From Vulcanimicrobiota bacterium (lineage in GTDB: Bacteria > Vulcanimicrobiota > Vulcanimicrobiia > Vulcanimicrobiales > Vulcanimicrobiaceae): a stretch of 8,358 nucleotides of DNA. Positions 1-6,287 of this stretch are shown in pieces. The notes beneath the pieces are model-generated. The model had not been told where the DNA came from and made no database searches. It worked only from the letters and a program-made list of their open reading frames with translations. Position numbers and translations under genes: made by a program. Location of the stretch: assembly GCA_013289785.1 (NCBI GenBank), contig JABCZE010000052.1, positions 1 through 8,358 of the forward strand, in the 5' to 3' direction. The number at the start of each line of letters is the position of its first letter. The stretch's first letter is position 1.

Positions 1-1446
1 GCCGGACAGCGTGTCGTCGTTGCCGCCGCGGTTACCGTAGATTATCGGCCAGACGCGTTCGACGTAATCGTTGCAGTACGCCGCATCGCTCCAGTTGTGG
101 CCGCTCTCGCTGACTTCGCCGCCGGCGTAGGCGTTATCGAACAGGCCGAAGCGCGCGGCAAGGGCATGTTCGTTGGGCGTTACGCGGGCGCCGAACCACG
201 TGAGCTTTGGATCGCCGTTACCTTCTGAAACGTCGCCCAGCACTTGGTCGTACGAGCGGTTCTCCTTCAAAATAAAGAAGATGTGTTTGATCGGACCGTC
301 TTTATTCACGACGGAGGTATCGGAAGGCGTTTGCTGCCAACCTTGCGCGCCTTGGAGCGCTCCCGAGCCGGCCGGTTCGGTGGAAAGGTCGTAGGCACGG
401 ATCGATCCGTACTCGATCGCGGCGACGTAGTCGTGGTAGTTCCCCGAGATGCGAGAGAGGTGGGGATTGGGGCGCGTCCCTTCGCCTTTGCCGTTGACGA
501 TAAAGAGGCGGTCTCCGACCGGCACGACGTCGGTCGGATACCAACCGGCGGCAATGCGCCCCACAAGCCGGCGGTTGCGAATGACGCCGATCGTGTTGGC
601 GGCACCGAGGCTTACGAAGATCGTGTCGCCTTTGGCTGCCAGCGCATTCGGAGAAACTCCGTCGAGCCGGCGGTTTGCCGGGCGATCTCCGACGAAAATT
701 CCGGTGAGCCGCTTCGTAGTCGCGGCGTCGTACACGCCGACCGAATCCGCGTCGCTCTCCGCGACGTAGAGCGTGCCGCCCGTCACGAGGAGGTCGGAGG
801 GATGGAGCCCCGTCGGAATTCTTCGCTGCGCGAGCGTTGCGGTGTCAATCGCTGCAACGTAATCGCTTGCACGGTTCGAGGCGAAGAGCGTCTTGCCGTC
901 GCCTGTAAATGCGAGACCGCCGATGTGCCCTCCGACATGGATCGGTTTAGCTTTCGGCAAATCTTGGAGCGTTCCGATGCGCACCGATGCGTCGCCGTCG
1001 GTTGCCAGACCGAAGATTCTTCCGTCGAACGTGGCGACGGCCGTGGGGTAGGATTGCTTGGGCAGCGCGATGGCGCGCACGGTCTGCGTGGAGAGATCGA
1101 CGTCGAGCAATGCGTCGGCGTTCGCGCCGGCAACGAGAACGTGGCGCGCGTCTAACCAGACGGGCCGGCCGAACGCGCCTTTCAGCGTGATGGACCCGAG
1201 CTTTTTGAGATCGTCCGTGCGATAGAGACCCAGCGCCGGCGGATTGAAGCCCGACTCGACGACGGCCAGCGTCTTTCCATCCAGCGAGGCGGCGGCTCCC
1301 TGCGGCATCGTGCCCGTTTCGGTCATCATGCCCTGCGGTTGTGGAATCGTCCATCCGCTCGGAAGAACGATGCTGCCCGCTTTTCCAAGGACCGCTGCGC
1401 CCGAAATCGCAACGGCAAAGATCAAGAGACACAGTATGACGCGCAC
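1..1446 (-). CDS. Bifunctional YncE-like beta-propeller / alkaline-phosphatase-family phosphoesterase (C-terminus beyond left edge)
   Basis: Secreted or membrane-anchored protein; 482 residues are visible in one uninterrupted frame. Residues 1-20 (MRVILCLLIFAVAISGAAVL) form a signal peptide or anchor. Residues about 30-365 show repeated propeller-like strands (e.g. LFASNRASDYVAAIDTATL, LYVAESDADSVGVYDAAT), typical of YncE/YVTN seven-blade propellers. From about 384 (GPIKHIFFILKENRSYDQ) a second domain begins. E395-N396-R397-S398-Y399-D400 is the metal-binding signature near the N-terminus of phospholipase-C/acid-phosphatase-type phosphoesterases, and SESGHNWSDAAYCNDYV follows. The rest of the catalytic domain, including the expected nucleophile, lies off the window. 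In the family the phosphoesterase half hydrolyses phosphate esters; the substrate here is unknown. The GTG start is chosen because GGAGG (1455-1459) lies 8 nt upstream and the signal peptide begins there. An operator-like palindrome lies 38 bp upstream of the start. Family assignment is firm, substrate not. Confidence 0.9.
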   Translation of the reverse strand, partial: MRVILCLLIFAVAISGAAVLGKAGSIVLPSGWTIPQPQGMMTETGTMPQGAAASLDGKTLAVVESGFNPPALGLYRTDDLKKLGSITLKGAFGRPVWLDARHVLVAGANADALLDVDLSTQTVRAIALPKQSYPTAVATFDGRIFGLATDGDASVRIGTLQDLPKAKPIHVGGHIGGLAFTGDGKTLFASNRASDYVAAIDTATLAQRRIPTGLHPSDLLVTGGTLYVAESDADSVGVYDAATTKRLTGIFVGDRPANRRLDGVSPNALAAKGDTIFVSLGAANTIGVIRNRRLVGRIAAGWYPTDVVPVGDRLFIVNGKGEGTRPNPHLSRISGNYHDYVAAIEYGSIRAYDLSTEPAGSGALQGAQGWQQTPSDTSVVNKDGPIKHIFFILKENRSYDQVLGDVSEGNGDPKLTWFGARVTPNEHALAARFGLFDNAYAGGEVSESGHNWSDAAYCNDYVERVWPIIYGNRGGNDDTLSG

Positions 1447-1454
1447 GGAACTTC

Positions 1455-1459
1455 CCTCC
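1455..1459 (-). promoter_or_regulatory. Ribosome binding site fixing the GTG start at 1446
   Basis: On the minus strand GGAGG is followed by 8 nt and then GTG. This is the only strong Shine-Dalgarno near the N-terminus. It selects a GTG start directly before a hydrophobic signal sequence, rather than an upstream ATG at 1480, which is in a different frame. Confidence 0.75.
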
Positions 1460-1484
1460 AAGCAGGACCGCTTCTTTCAAGTCG

Positions 1485-1501
1485 AGACATCAGATGACCT
1501 G
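1485..1501. promoter_or_regulatory. Operator-like imperfect palindrome, copy 1
   Basis: Read on the minus strand the site is CAGGTCATCTGATGTCT. Its core CATC-T-GATG is a perfect dyad with one central base, and an outer G/C pair extends it. A 17-base match differing only at the central base lies at 7020-7036, upstream of the FadR-type regulator gene. The site is 38 bp upstream of the phosphoesterase start and about 105 bp upstream of the divergent lipoprotein start, so a bound protein could affect either. Assignment to the FadR-type regulator is inference. Confidence 0.5.
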
Positions 1502-1585
1502 TTGTCTGCAGCACCGACGGTTCTCGTAGTGCGGAGGCGGCTTGGTGTCGACCGGCCGCTCGCTATTCCGGACTAAGCGGAATTA

Positions 1586-1594
1586 TGGTAAAAT
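1586..1594 (+). promoter_or_regulatory. Possible extended -10 promoter for the Gly-rich lipoprotein gene
   Basis: TGGTAAAAT fits an extended -10 (TGn followed by TAAAAT, five of six bases matching TATAAT). No good -35 is seen at the right spacing, which is tolerable for extended -10 promoters. Transcription would begin near 1600-1602, only about 5 nt before the ATG at 1607. No Shine-Dalgarno is present in that gap, so the transcript may be leaderless or nearly so. Confidence 0.35.
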
Positions 1595-1606
1595 GGGCCT
1601 CAAATT

Positions 1607-2569
1607 ATGAGAGCGTTTATTGCTCGTCGTCATTTTACCGCCGTCGCGGTCGCGGCATTGCTGTCGGGTTGCGGCGGATTGTCGCCCGCAACGGCACCGA
1701 GCGGCGCATTCGACGCCGTTCACGTGCGGAGCAAGATCTTCAAATACACCGGGCACGAGGCGCGTTTCGTCGTTCCCCGCGGTGTAACGACGCTGAACGT
1801 CCGGGTGCGCGGCGCCAGAGGCGCCGGCTGGCCCGTTTATTATACAAACTTTCCCGCTCTCTACGGTCGTGGCGGCCGCGTCGACGCAGAGATTCCCGTA
1901 AAACCGGGAGAGACGCTCTACGTGAACGTTGGCGGTTACGGTGGATATGGCGTCGGCGGCTTCAACGGGGGCGGTAATTCCGGTACCGGCTCAGGTTCCC
2001 ACTACGAAGGTGCTGCCGGCGGCGGTGCCTCAGACGTGCGAGAAGGCGGCGACACGTTGAACGATCGGATACTCGTTGCCGGCGGCGGCGGCGGTATGGG
2101 TTGCTGCTTCGAGTCGGGAGACAGCTCCGGCGGAAGCGGCGGCGGCGAAACGGGTGTTACAGGTAGCCCTCATGGCTATGGTGGAGGCGGCGGCTCGCAA
2201 ACCCAAGGCGGTGCCGGCGGCCGTGGCGAGCCCGGCTACGGCAGCCAGTCCGGCGGGGCTGGAGGTAACGGCGCGTTCGGCGTTGGCGGCGACGGCGGCG
2301 ACGGTGCCAAGCAAAGCGGCTATTCGACCGGCGGCTCCGGTGGTGGCGCAGGCGGCGGCTACTACGGTGGCGGCGGAGGAGGCGGCGGAGGTCTCAATTA
2401 CGGCCGCGATGAGGCGAGACGACCGTCGGGACCCGCGTATTACGGCTTCGCCGGTGCCGGCGGCGGAGGCGGCTCGTCGTACGTCGAGCCCAGTGCGATT
2501 AAGTACCACATGTGGCAAGGTTGGAAGGACGCCACCGGCAACGGCATCGTCGTATTTAGCTGGCAGTGA
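1607..2569 (+). CDS. Lipoprotein with ALK/LTK-like glycine-rich domain
   Basis: A 320-residue protein. Residues 1-21 are a lipoprotein signal peptide with basic residues (R2, R7, R8), a hydrophobic stretch and the lipobox LSGC, so C22 should be lipidated. Residues 45-115 form a beta-rich N-terminal part (e.g. FKYTGHEARFVVPRGVTTLN, then VDAEIPVKPGETLYVNVGG). Residues 108-290 are extremely glycine-rich. They carry the landmarks of the Gly_rich domain found in ALK/LTK receptors and many bacterial surface proteins: GGGASDVR (138-145), RILVAGGGGG (154-163) and GGGGGSSYV (285-293), ending with the strand NGIVVFSW (312-319). In ALK this domain packs polyglycine-II helices; that this one does too is inference. 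Two adjacent cysteines, C166-C167, are unusual here. No Shine-Dalgarno precedes the ATG. It is convergent with the decayed propeller gene, 11 bp apart. Function is unknown; a surface or matrix role is a guess. Confidence 0.85.
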   Translation: MRAFIARRHFTAVAVAALLSGCGGLSPATAPSGAFDAVHVRSKIFKYTGHEARFVVPRGVTTLNVRVRGARGAGWPVYYTNFPALYGRGGRVDAEIPVKPGETLYVNVGGYGGYGVGGFNGGGNSGTGSGSHYEGAAGGGASDVREGGDTLNDRILVAGGGGGMGCCFESGDSSGGSGGGETGVTGSPHGYGGGGGSQTQGGAGGRGEPGYGSQSGGAGGNGAFGVGGDGGDGAKQSGYSTGGSGGGAGGGYYGGGGGGGGGLNYGRDEARRPSGPAYYGFAGAGGGGGSSYVEPSAIKYHMWQGWKDATGNGIVVFSWQ

Positions 2570-2580
2570 CCGCCGGCGAC

Positions 2581-3246
2581 CTAGGGTCCTGGTGCGATGC
2601 TGACGGCTTCGCCGGCCGGCGCGAAACCGACGCTTTTGTAGGGATTGCCGCCGGCCGGATAATGCCACAACGCTAGGCCGCCGCTGCCGTCGCACGCGAG
2701 GTTTCCGCCGATGAGGACTGTGCCTTGCTTGTGGTTCACCGGCGTATTCTTCGCACCGACGATAAACGGCGCATTGACCTCGACGCCGCCGTCGACGCCA
2801 CAGCTATCGGAGAGGCTCGTCTCGCTTCGAACCGTCAGCGTCGTGCCGGAGAGCGTCGCCCGAGCAATGGTCGTCTGAACGCTCGAGCCGGCGACCTCGA
2901 GGTCGGTAACGGCGATGTACTTTCCATCCCACATCACCCCACCTCCACAGCAAAAGGCGCCGCTGTAGCGCAGCGTTGTAATCTTCGACGTTCCTGACAG
3001 GACCGCACACACTCCGGTCGCGATTTCGCCCTGCCCCTCGAAGATTACGTTACCCTTGTCGTCGTAGCCCGGCGCATAGACATATAAACATGGACCACTG
3101 CCAATATAGCAGGTGGCTTTGTCTTTTCCGTGCTTCCAGAGACAGAGCCCGCCCGGCCCGGAGGACGTGAAGTCGTACAGGTTCGCCGCCGCAAGGTCGT
3201 CGTTCTTATCGACCGCGCAGCCGATGGCGCTGCCGTTGGTAAATGC
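2581..3246 (-). pseudogene. 5'-truncated remnant of a secreted beta-propeller-like protein gene
   Basis: The minus-strand frame is open from an in-frame TGA (3247-3249) to the stop at 2581-2583, giving 221 codons. It contains no ATG, GTG or TTG until a GTG at 3012. Convincing protein sequence lies upstream of that GTG: FTNGSAIGCAVD, LAAANLYDFTSSGPGGLCLW, LYVYAPGYDDKGNVIFEG. It continues smoothly into GGVMWDGKYIAVTDL and GLALWHYPAGGNPYKSVGF. The repeated patterns (CAVD..., DDKGN..., WDGKYIAVTD) resemble secreted YVTN/NHL-like propeller proteins that normally have a signal peptide and further N-terminal repeats; those are missing. A short piece just upstream in another frame (MKSLNFTG, from 3280) may be family sequence, suggesting a frameshift plus deletion. 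An automated caller would report only a 143-residue ORF from the GTG at 3012; I think this is a decayed gene. Family recognition is from memory of such proteins and is moderate. Confidence 0.65.
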
Positions 3247-3393
3247 TCACCGCGCGGCCGGTGAAATTCAAGCTCTTCATCTAAGGAACTTCGGCGCTTG
3301 GGGTGCCAGCCCCGGGTAAGCATAGGCGCCTAAGCTAAGGTATCTGAAATCACCTCAACGAAAGATGGCGTCGCTGCACTCTCGCGGCAACCT
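3247..3393. other. Intergenic stretch between the decayed gene and the membrane-protein gene
   Basis: No gene is supported here. The left end carries the in-frame stop and the possible frameshifted scrap of the propeller gene (to 3280). The rest holds an imperfect palindrome at 3317-3338 and presumably the promoter for the plus-strand gene at 3406, but I see no convincing -35/-10 pair. Confidence 0.5.
3317..3338. repeat. Imperfect 22-bp palindrome upstream of the membrane-protein gene
   Basis: The centre TAGGCGCCTA is a perfect 10-bp dyad. After one mismatch (A/A) it extends through AGC/GCT, and after a second mismatch by one more pair. It lies 67 bp upstream of the start at 3406. It could be an operator or a small cruciform or hairpin; no T-run follows, so it is unlikely to be an intrinsic terminator. 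Confidence 0.4.
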
Positions 3394-3400
3394 GGAGGAA
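3394..3400 (+). promoter_or_regulatory. Strong ribosome binding site for the six-helix membrane protein
   Basis: GGAGGAA ends five bases before the ATG at 3406. It supports this start and marks the gene as truly translated despite its lack of recognised function. Confidence 0.8.
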
Positions 3401-3405
3401 CCGCG

Positions 3406-3975
3406 ATGAACGATCCATTTGCGTACCTGTCGGTGATGATCTCGATCGTCTTGGGATTGGCGGTCGCACACGTGCTCGGCAGTATTGTGCGCGTCATCAA
3501 TAACCGCGACCATACCGTCACGTACTGGCCTAGCCTGCTGTGGACGGGCACACTCCTTCTGATAGTCGCCCAGGTTTGGTGGGCCGATGCGTCGTTGCGC
3601 ACTTATACCACGTGGAGCTTCGGTGCGTTTCTCGTCCTGCTGGCGCAGCCGGCGGCGCTCTATCTCCTGTGCGCGCTCATCCTTCCGGTGCCTGAGGGCG
3701 CAAGCGCCTTCGATATGCGTGCCGCCTACGCACGGAACCGGCCGTGGTTCCTAGGCGCGCTCTTGATGTTGATCGGCCTCAGCTTTGTCAAGGACTTCGT
3801 TCTGTTCGGGCGCGTGCCGCTAAATGCAAACTTCGGAGCGCTGCTGGTCTTTGCGATCTTCGCGACGGTCGCGTTGCGCACTCGGTCCGAGCTGGTGCAA
3901 AAGATCAACGCCGTCGTTGCCGCAGTCATGACCGTCGCCTACATCGTGATCTTCTTTTCCGCACTCCCCACCTAG
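3406..3975 (+). CDS. Uncharacterised six-helix integral membrane protein
   Basis: A 189-residue, very hydrophobic protein. I see six likely membrane segments at about residues 6-27 (YLSVMISIVLGLAVAHVLGS), 42-60, 71-93, 114-133, 141-157 and 167-187. Short polar links carry arginines (e.g. RVINNRDHTV, AYARNRPW, RTRSELVQK). The opening pattern, a short acidic N-terminus then a helix ending in AHVLGSIVR, resembles a widespread family of small multipass proteins of unknown function in environmental bacteria. No catalytic or ligand-binding motif is visible. The start is secured by a near-perfect Shine-Dalgarno. It appears to be a single-gene unit, with divergent or convergent neighbours on both sides. 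Its TAG stop lies in the same CTAG that ends the opposing Asp-box gene. Expression and membrane location are likely; the role is unknown. Confidence 0.85.
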   Translation: MNDPFAYLSVMISIVLGLAVAHVLGSIVRVINNRDHTVTYWPSLLWTGTLLLIVAQVWWADASLRTYTTWSFGAFLVLLAQPAALYLLCALILPVPEGASAFDMRAAYARNRPWFLGALLMLIGLSFVKDFVLFGRVPLNANFGALLVFAIFATVALRTRSELVQKINAVVAAVMTVAYIVIFFSALPT

Positions 3976-6212
3976 GGGAGCGCCTGTAACGGCGTCATCG
4001 AACGAAGGACGCCCTGACCGTCCGATCCCAGATAAACGCGACCCTTGAGCCAGCGAATCCCCCAAAAACTATGAGCGATAGTCGCATCGTCGAGCCGCTG
4101 CCATTTGCTGCCGTTGTCCGTCGAGACGTATGCGCCGCGTAATGTGGTGATAACCACATCGGCGACGCCTTTTTTGATATCCGGATTGTAAAGGATTTCC
4201 CGCTCGGGTGAATAGACGAAGGCGGGTGACTTCGACGCTTCGACGTCGCGGTCGCGTACGTGGAGGCCCACTTTGCGGCGCGGGTTTCGGTCGGGGTCGA
4301 TGCGTCCGCGGATGAGGGGAGCATTGACGACCGTCGCGACGCGCTTGAACGTACGGCCGCCATCGGTGCTGCGTAGAACGAACACGTTGTTCGACTCGTC
4401 GACGCTCGAAGCGAGAACGATGTTTCCGTTCACCGGTGAGATCGTCATCGCGTACCAGAACTTCGTGGCAGGCACGCCGGTCGACTTAGTCCACTTCGTA
4501 CCGCCGTCGGTCGTTACCGACAACGACGACGCAAAGTTGTTGAGATCGCACACGACGATATGCGATCCATCGGCCGGATCCACGACGACCGAACCTGGCC
4601 AGGTAAACGGCCACGAGAGCTTTGAAACGGTGCTGCCGCCGTCGGTCGTCTTGTAAATACCTTTCGGGCCAGAGAGCCCTGGAGCGTTGATCGGGCCCGA
4701 TGTAATATACATCGTCAGGGGTTTCTTTGGGTCGAACGCGATGGGGGTCGTCATAACACGGCTTGGATAGATACCGTCATTCAATCCCGAGAACGAAACG
4801 CAACCATTGTTCGATACGCTCAAGCCCGAGGCTTCGTCGTATGCATAACAAACGCTCGGATCCCCGGGACGCAGTTCGTTGAACCCATCTTCGTAAAGGC
4901 CGTAATCGGCCGTCCACGCCGATCCGCCGTCGGTCGTCAGGTCGCTATCGAAATCTTGGAGTGAGACCAGCAGCGTCTTGCCGTTGGGAGAAACGGTAAA
5001 ACGGCGCGCGAGACCGGTTGCCGACGACGCGCTGACGACCGTGTCGTTATAGTTCCCCGACGAGCATGTCGGCTCATAGTCGAGGCCTTGGTCGGAGGCA
5101 ACCCAACAAGCATCGTCGCTTCCATTGGCGATCGTCCAGACATCGCGGAGATCGATGACTTGCAGATTCGCGGCTTGGTTGACCGGCGGGTTCGATGAGC
5201 CGTCGCCCGCTATGTAATAGAAGGCGCCATCGGCGCCGATGTAGAGCTGGTGCGGATGCACGAGGCTATATGCAATCGCCTGCGTGCCTAGCCCGTAGTT
5301 GTAATACGAGCCCGCCAGCACCGCGACCCACTTTTTGCCGCCGTCGACCGACGCGAAAAGATTCTGATCCCAACTTCCGTCATTGGAGCTCACGTACAAG
5401 GTCGTCGGAACGAGCGGATCAACGGCGATTTGGTGCACCATCCGCGCACTGCCGTAAGTTCCGGTCTTCTTCTTGAAAGGAAGCCTTCCAACTTTTGTCC
5501 ACGTTCCGCTGCGCAACGCGAAGATGTCACCGTTGCTCATGCCGGCGTAGAACGCATTGCCGCTCGACCCTTGGACCTCGCCAAATGCCGTCGGGTATGT
5601 CTGCTTCGTTCCCTTCAGGGCAACGCTCCACGTCTGACCGTCGTCTTTCGAGGTAAGTATTCCCGCGTCGCCGGTGGCAAAGAGCGAACTCCCAAACGAC
5701 GCGAACTGCGTTGCCTGGGCGGTGGGATAGACATTTGTCCACGACGACCCCGAGTTGGTCGAGCGAAAGATACCGTCGTATTCGGTGGCGGCGAGCAGCA
5801 CCGACGGCTTGGCAGGGTCCAGCCACAGAGAGTTCACAACCGAGGAGATGACGCCGGACGAATCGGCGAGCCCCGCGTCGATGGCTTTCCATGACGTGCC
5901 GCCGTTGGTCGTAGCGAATATGCCTGCGCTCGAGTAGGTCTCTAACCCGGTACCGCGGCCGCTTGCCATGTAGATGACCTTCGCGTTGGCTGGGTCGACG
6001 GCGAAGGCGTTCACCTTCCCGGAAGTTGGAACGCCGTCGGACATATGCGTTGGGCCGAGCGATTCGAAGCGCACCGCTTGCGGGACGACGCTGCGACCGG
6101 CCTGTGATGCTTGCGATCCGGCGGGAAGGGCATCGATCCCGGAGCCGGCGCGACAACCGGCGAGCGCGGCAACGGTAATGAGGGAGACGCAGAACCAGCG
6201 GCGATCGAACAT
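3972..6212 (-). CDS. Asp-box (BNR-repeat) beta-propeller lipoprotein
   Basis: A 746-residue exported protein. The signal peptide ends in a lipobox (AALAGC), so C20 should be lipidated. Nine Asp boxes of the form S/T-x-D/N-x-G-x-x-W/F are visible at about residues 101 (TTNGGTSW), 151 (STNSGSSW), 188 (SKDDGQTW), 288 (SVDGGKKW), 426 (TTDGGSAW), 522 (TTDGGSTV, degenerate), 567 (TTDGGTKW), 615 (STDGGRTF) and 697 (STDNGSKW). Such repeats sit in the strand turns of sialidase/sortilin/GH74-like propellers, and the count and length fit two tandem propellers. No sialidase FRIP motif is seen, so sialidase activity is not supported; a binding or glycan-related role is possible. The ATG at 6212 is preferred to the in-frame ATG at 6245: AGAGG lies 5-6 nt upstream, the signal peptide starts there, and a strong hairpin ends next to the upstream ATG. 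It lies 73 bp downstream of the regulator gene on the same strand. Confidence 0.88.
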   Translation of the reverse strand: MFDRRWFCVSLITVAALAGCRAGSGIDALPAGSQASQAGRSVVPQAVRFESLGPTHMSDGVPTSGKVNAFAVDPANAKVIYMASGRGTGLETYSSAGIFATTNGGTSWKAIDAGLADSSGVISSVVNSLWLDPAKPSVLLAATEYDGIFRSTNSGSSWTNVYPTAQATQFASFGSSLFATGDAGILTSKDDGQTWSVALKGTKQTYPTAFGEVQGSSGNAFYAGMSNGDIFALRSGTWTKVGRLPFKKKTGTYGSARMVHQIAVDPLVPTTLYVSSNDGSWDQNLFASVDGGKKWVAVLAGSYYNYGLGTQAIAYSLVHPHQLYIGADGAFYYIAGDGSSNPPVNQAANLQVIDLRDVWTIANGSDDACWVASDQGLDYEPTCSSGNYNDTVVSASSATGLARRFTVSPNGKTLLVSLQDFDSDLTTDGGSAWTADYGLYEDGFNELRPGDPSVCYAYDEASGLSVSNNGCVSFSGLNDGIYPSRVMTTPIAFDPKKPLTMYITSGPINAPGLSGPKGIYKTTDGGSTVSKLSWPFTWPGSVVVDPADGSHIVVCDLNNFASSLSVTTDGGTKWTKSTGVPATKFWYAMTISPVNGNIVLASSVDESNNVFVLRSTDGGRTFKRVATVVNAPLIRGRIDPDRNPRRKVGLHVRDRDVEASKSPAFVYSPEREILYNPDIKKGVADVVITTLRGAYVSTDNGSKWQRLDDATIAHSFWGIRWLKGRVYLGSDGQGVLRSMTPLQALP

Positions 6213-6216
6213 CGTT

Positions 6217-6222
6217 ACCTCT
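6217..6222 (-). promoter_or_regulatory. Ribosome binding site deciding the start at 6212
   Basis: On the minus strand AGAGGT precedes ATG by about 4-5 nt. The alternative in-frame ATG at 6245 has no comparable site, and using it would put eleven polar residues before the signal peptide. Confidence 0.65.
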
Positions 6223-6245
6223 AAAGATTCAAGTGGATGCTCCAT

Positions 6246-6279
6246 ATTCGCTGCCGGGCAAAAGTGGCCCGCTGCGAAT
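6246..6279 (-). terminator. Strong intergenic hairpin between the regulator and Asp-box genes
   Basis: The arms ATTCGC/GCGAAT (6 bp), GC/GC after a T-T mismatch, and GGGC/GCCC after one bulged base enclose a 7-nt loop. The hairpin begins 7 nt after the regulator stop on the minus strand. There is no U-tract, so it is not a textbook intrinsic terminator. It could be an attenuator, an RNA 3'-end stabiliser or a structured leader of the lipoprotein mRNA. Confidence 0.45.
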
Positions 6280-6287
6280 CGCGATTC
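6276..6287. repeat. Perfect 12-bp palindrome GAATCGCGATTC at the regulator stop
   Basis: A perfect inverted repeat overlapping the regulator stop codon (6286-6288) by two bases and sharing bases with one arm of the adjacent hairpin, so the two structures compete in RNA. It could be a protein-binding site ahead of the lipoprotein gene. A chance palindrome cannot be excluded. Confidence 0.4.

Noticed and set aside
244..1155. 303-codon plus-strand open frame
   Set aside because: It lies antisense to the phosphoesterase gene. Its translation is arginine-rich with no recognisable motifs, whereas the minus-strand frame shows a signal peptide, propeller strands and an ENRSYD signature.
947..1480. 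177-codon minus-strand open frame starting upstream of the GTG at 1446
   Set aside because: It is in another frame, rich in Arg/His with no domain pattern, and does not use the good Shine-Dalgarno. It is a shadow of the phosphoesterase gene.
1900..2480. Tandem repeat or CRISPR-like array in the GGCGGC-rich stretch
   Set aside because: The repeats are irregular codon-level glycine runs within a coding frame, without spacers of constant length.
2030..2695. 221-codon minus-strand frame rich in Ala/Arg/Thr, and a 175-codon plus-strand frame at 2076-2603
   Set aside because: Both are by-products of the GGC/GGN-rich glycine repeats, which leave all frames free of stops.
2581..3012. Intact 143-residue gene starting at the GTG at 3012
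   Set aside because: Family-like coding sequence continues about 78 codons upstream of this GTG, and no signal peptide or Shine-Dalgarno precedes it. A truncated gene is the better reading.
3972..6245. Longer form of the Asp-box lipoprotein beginning at the ATG at 6245
   Set aside because: It has no ribosome binding site, adds a polar stretch before the signal peptide, and its start abuts the hairpin. The ATG at 6212 has AGAGG at proper distance.
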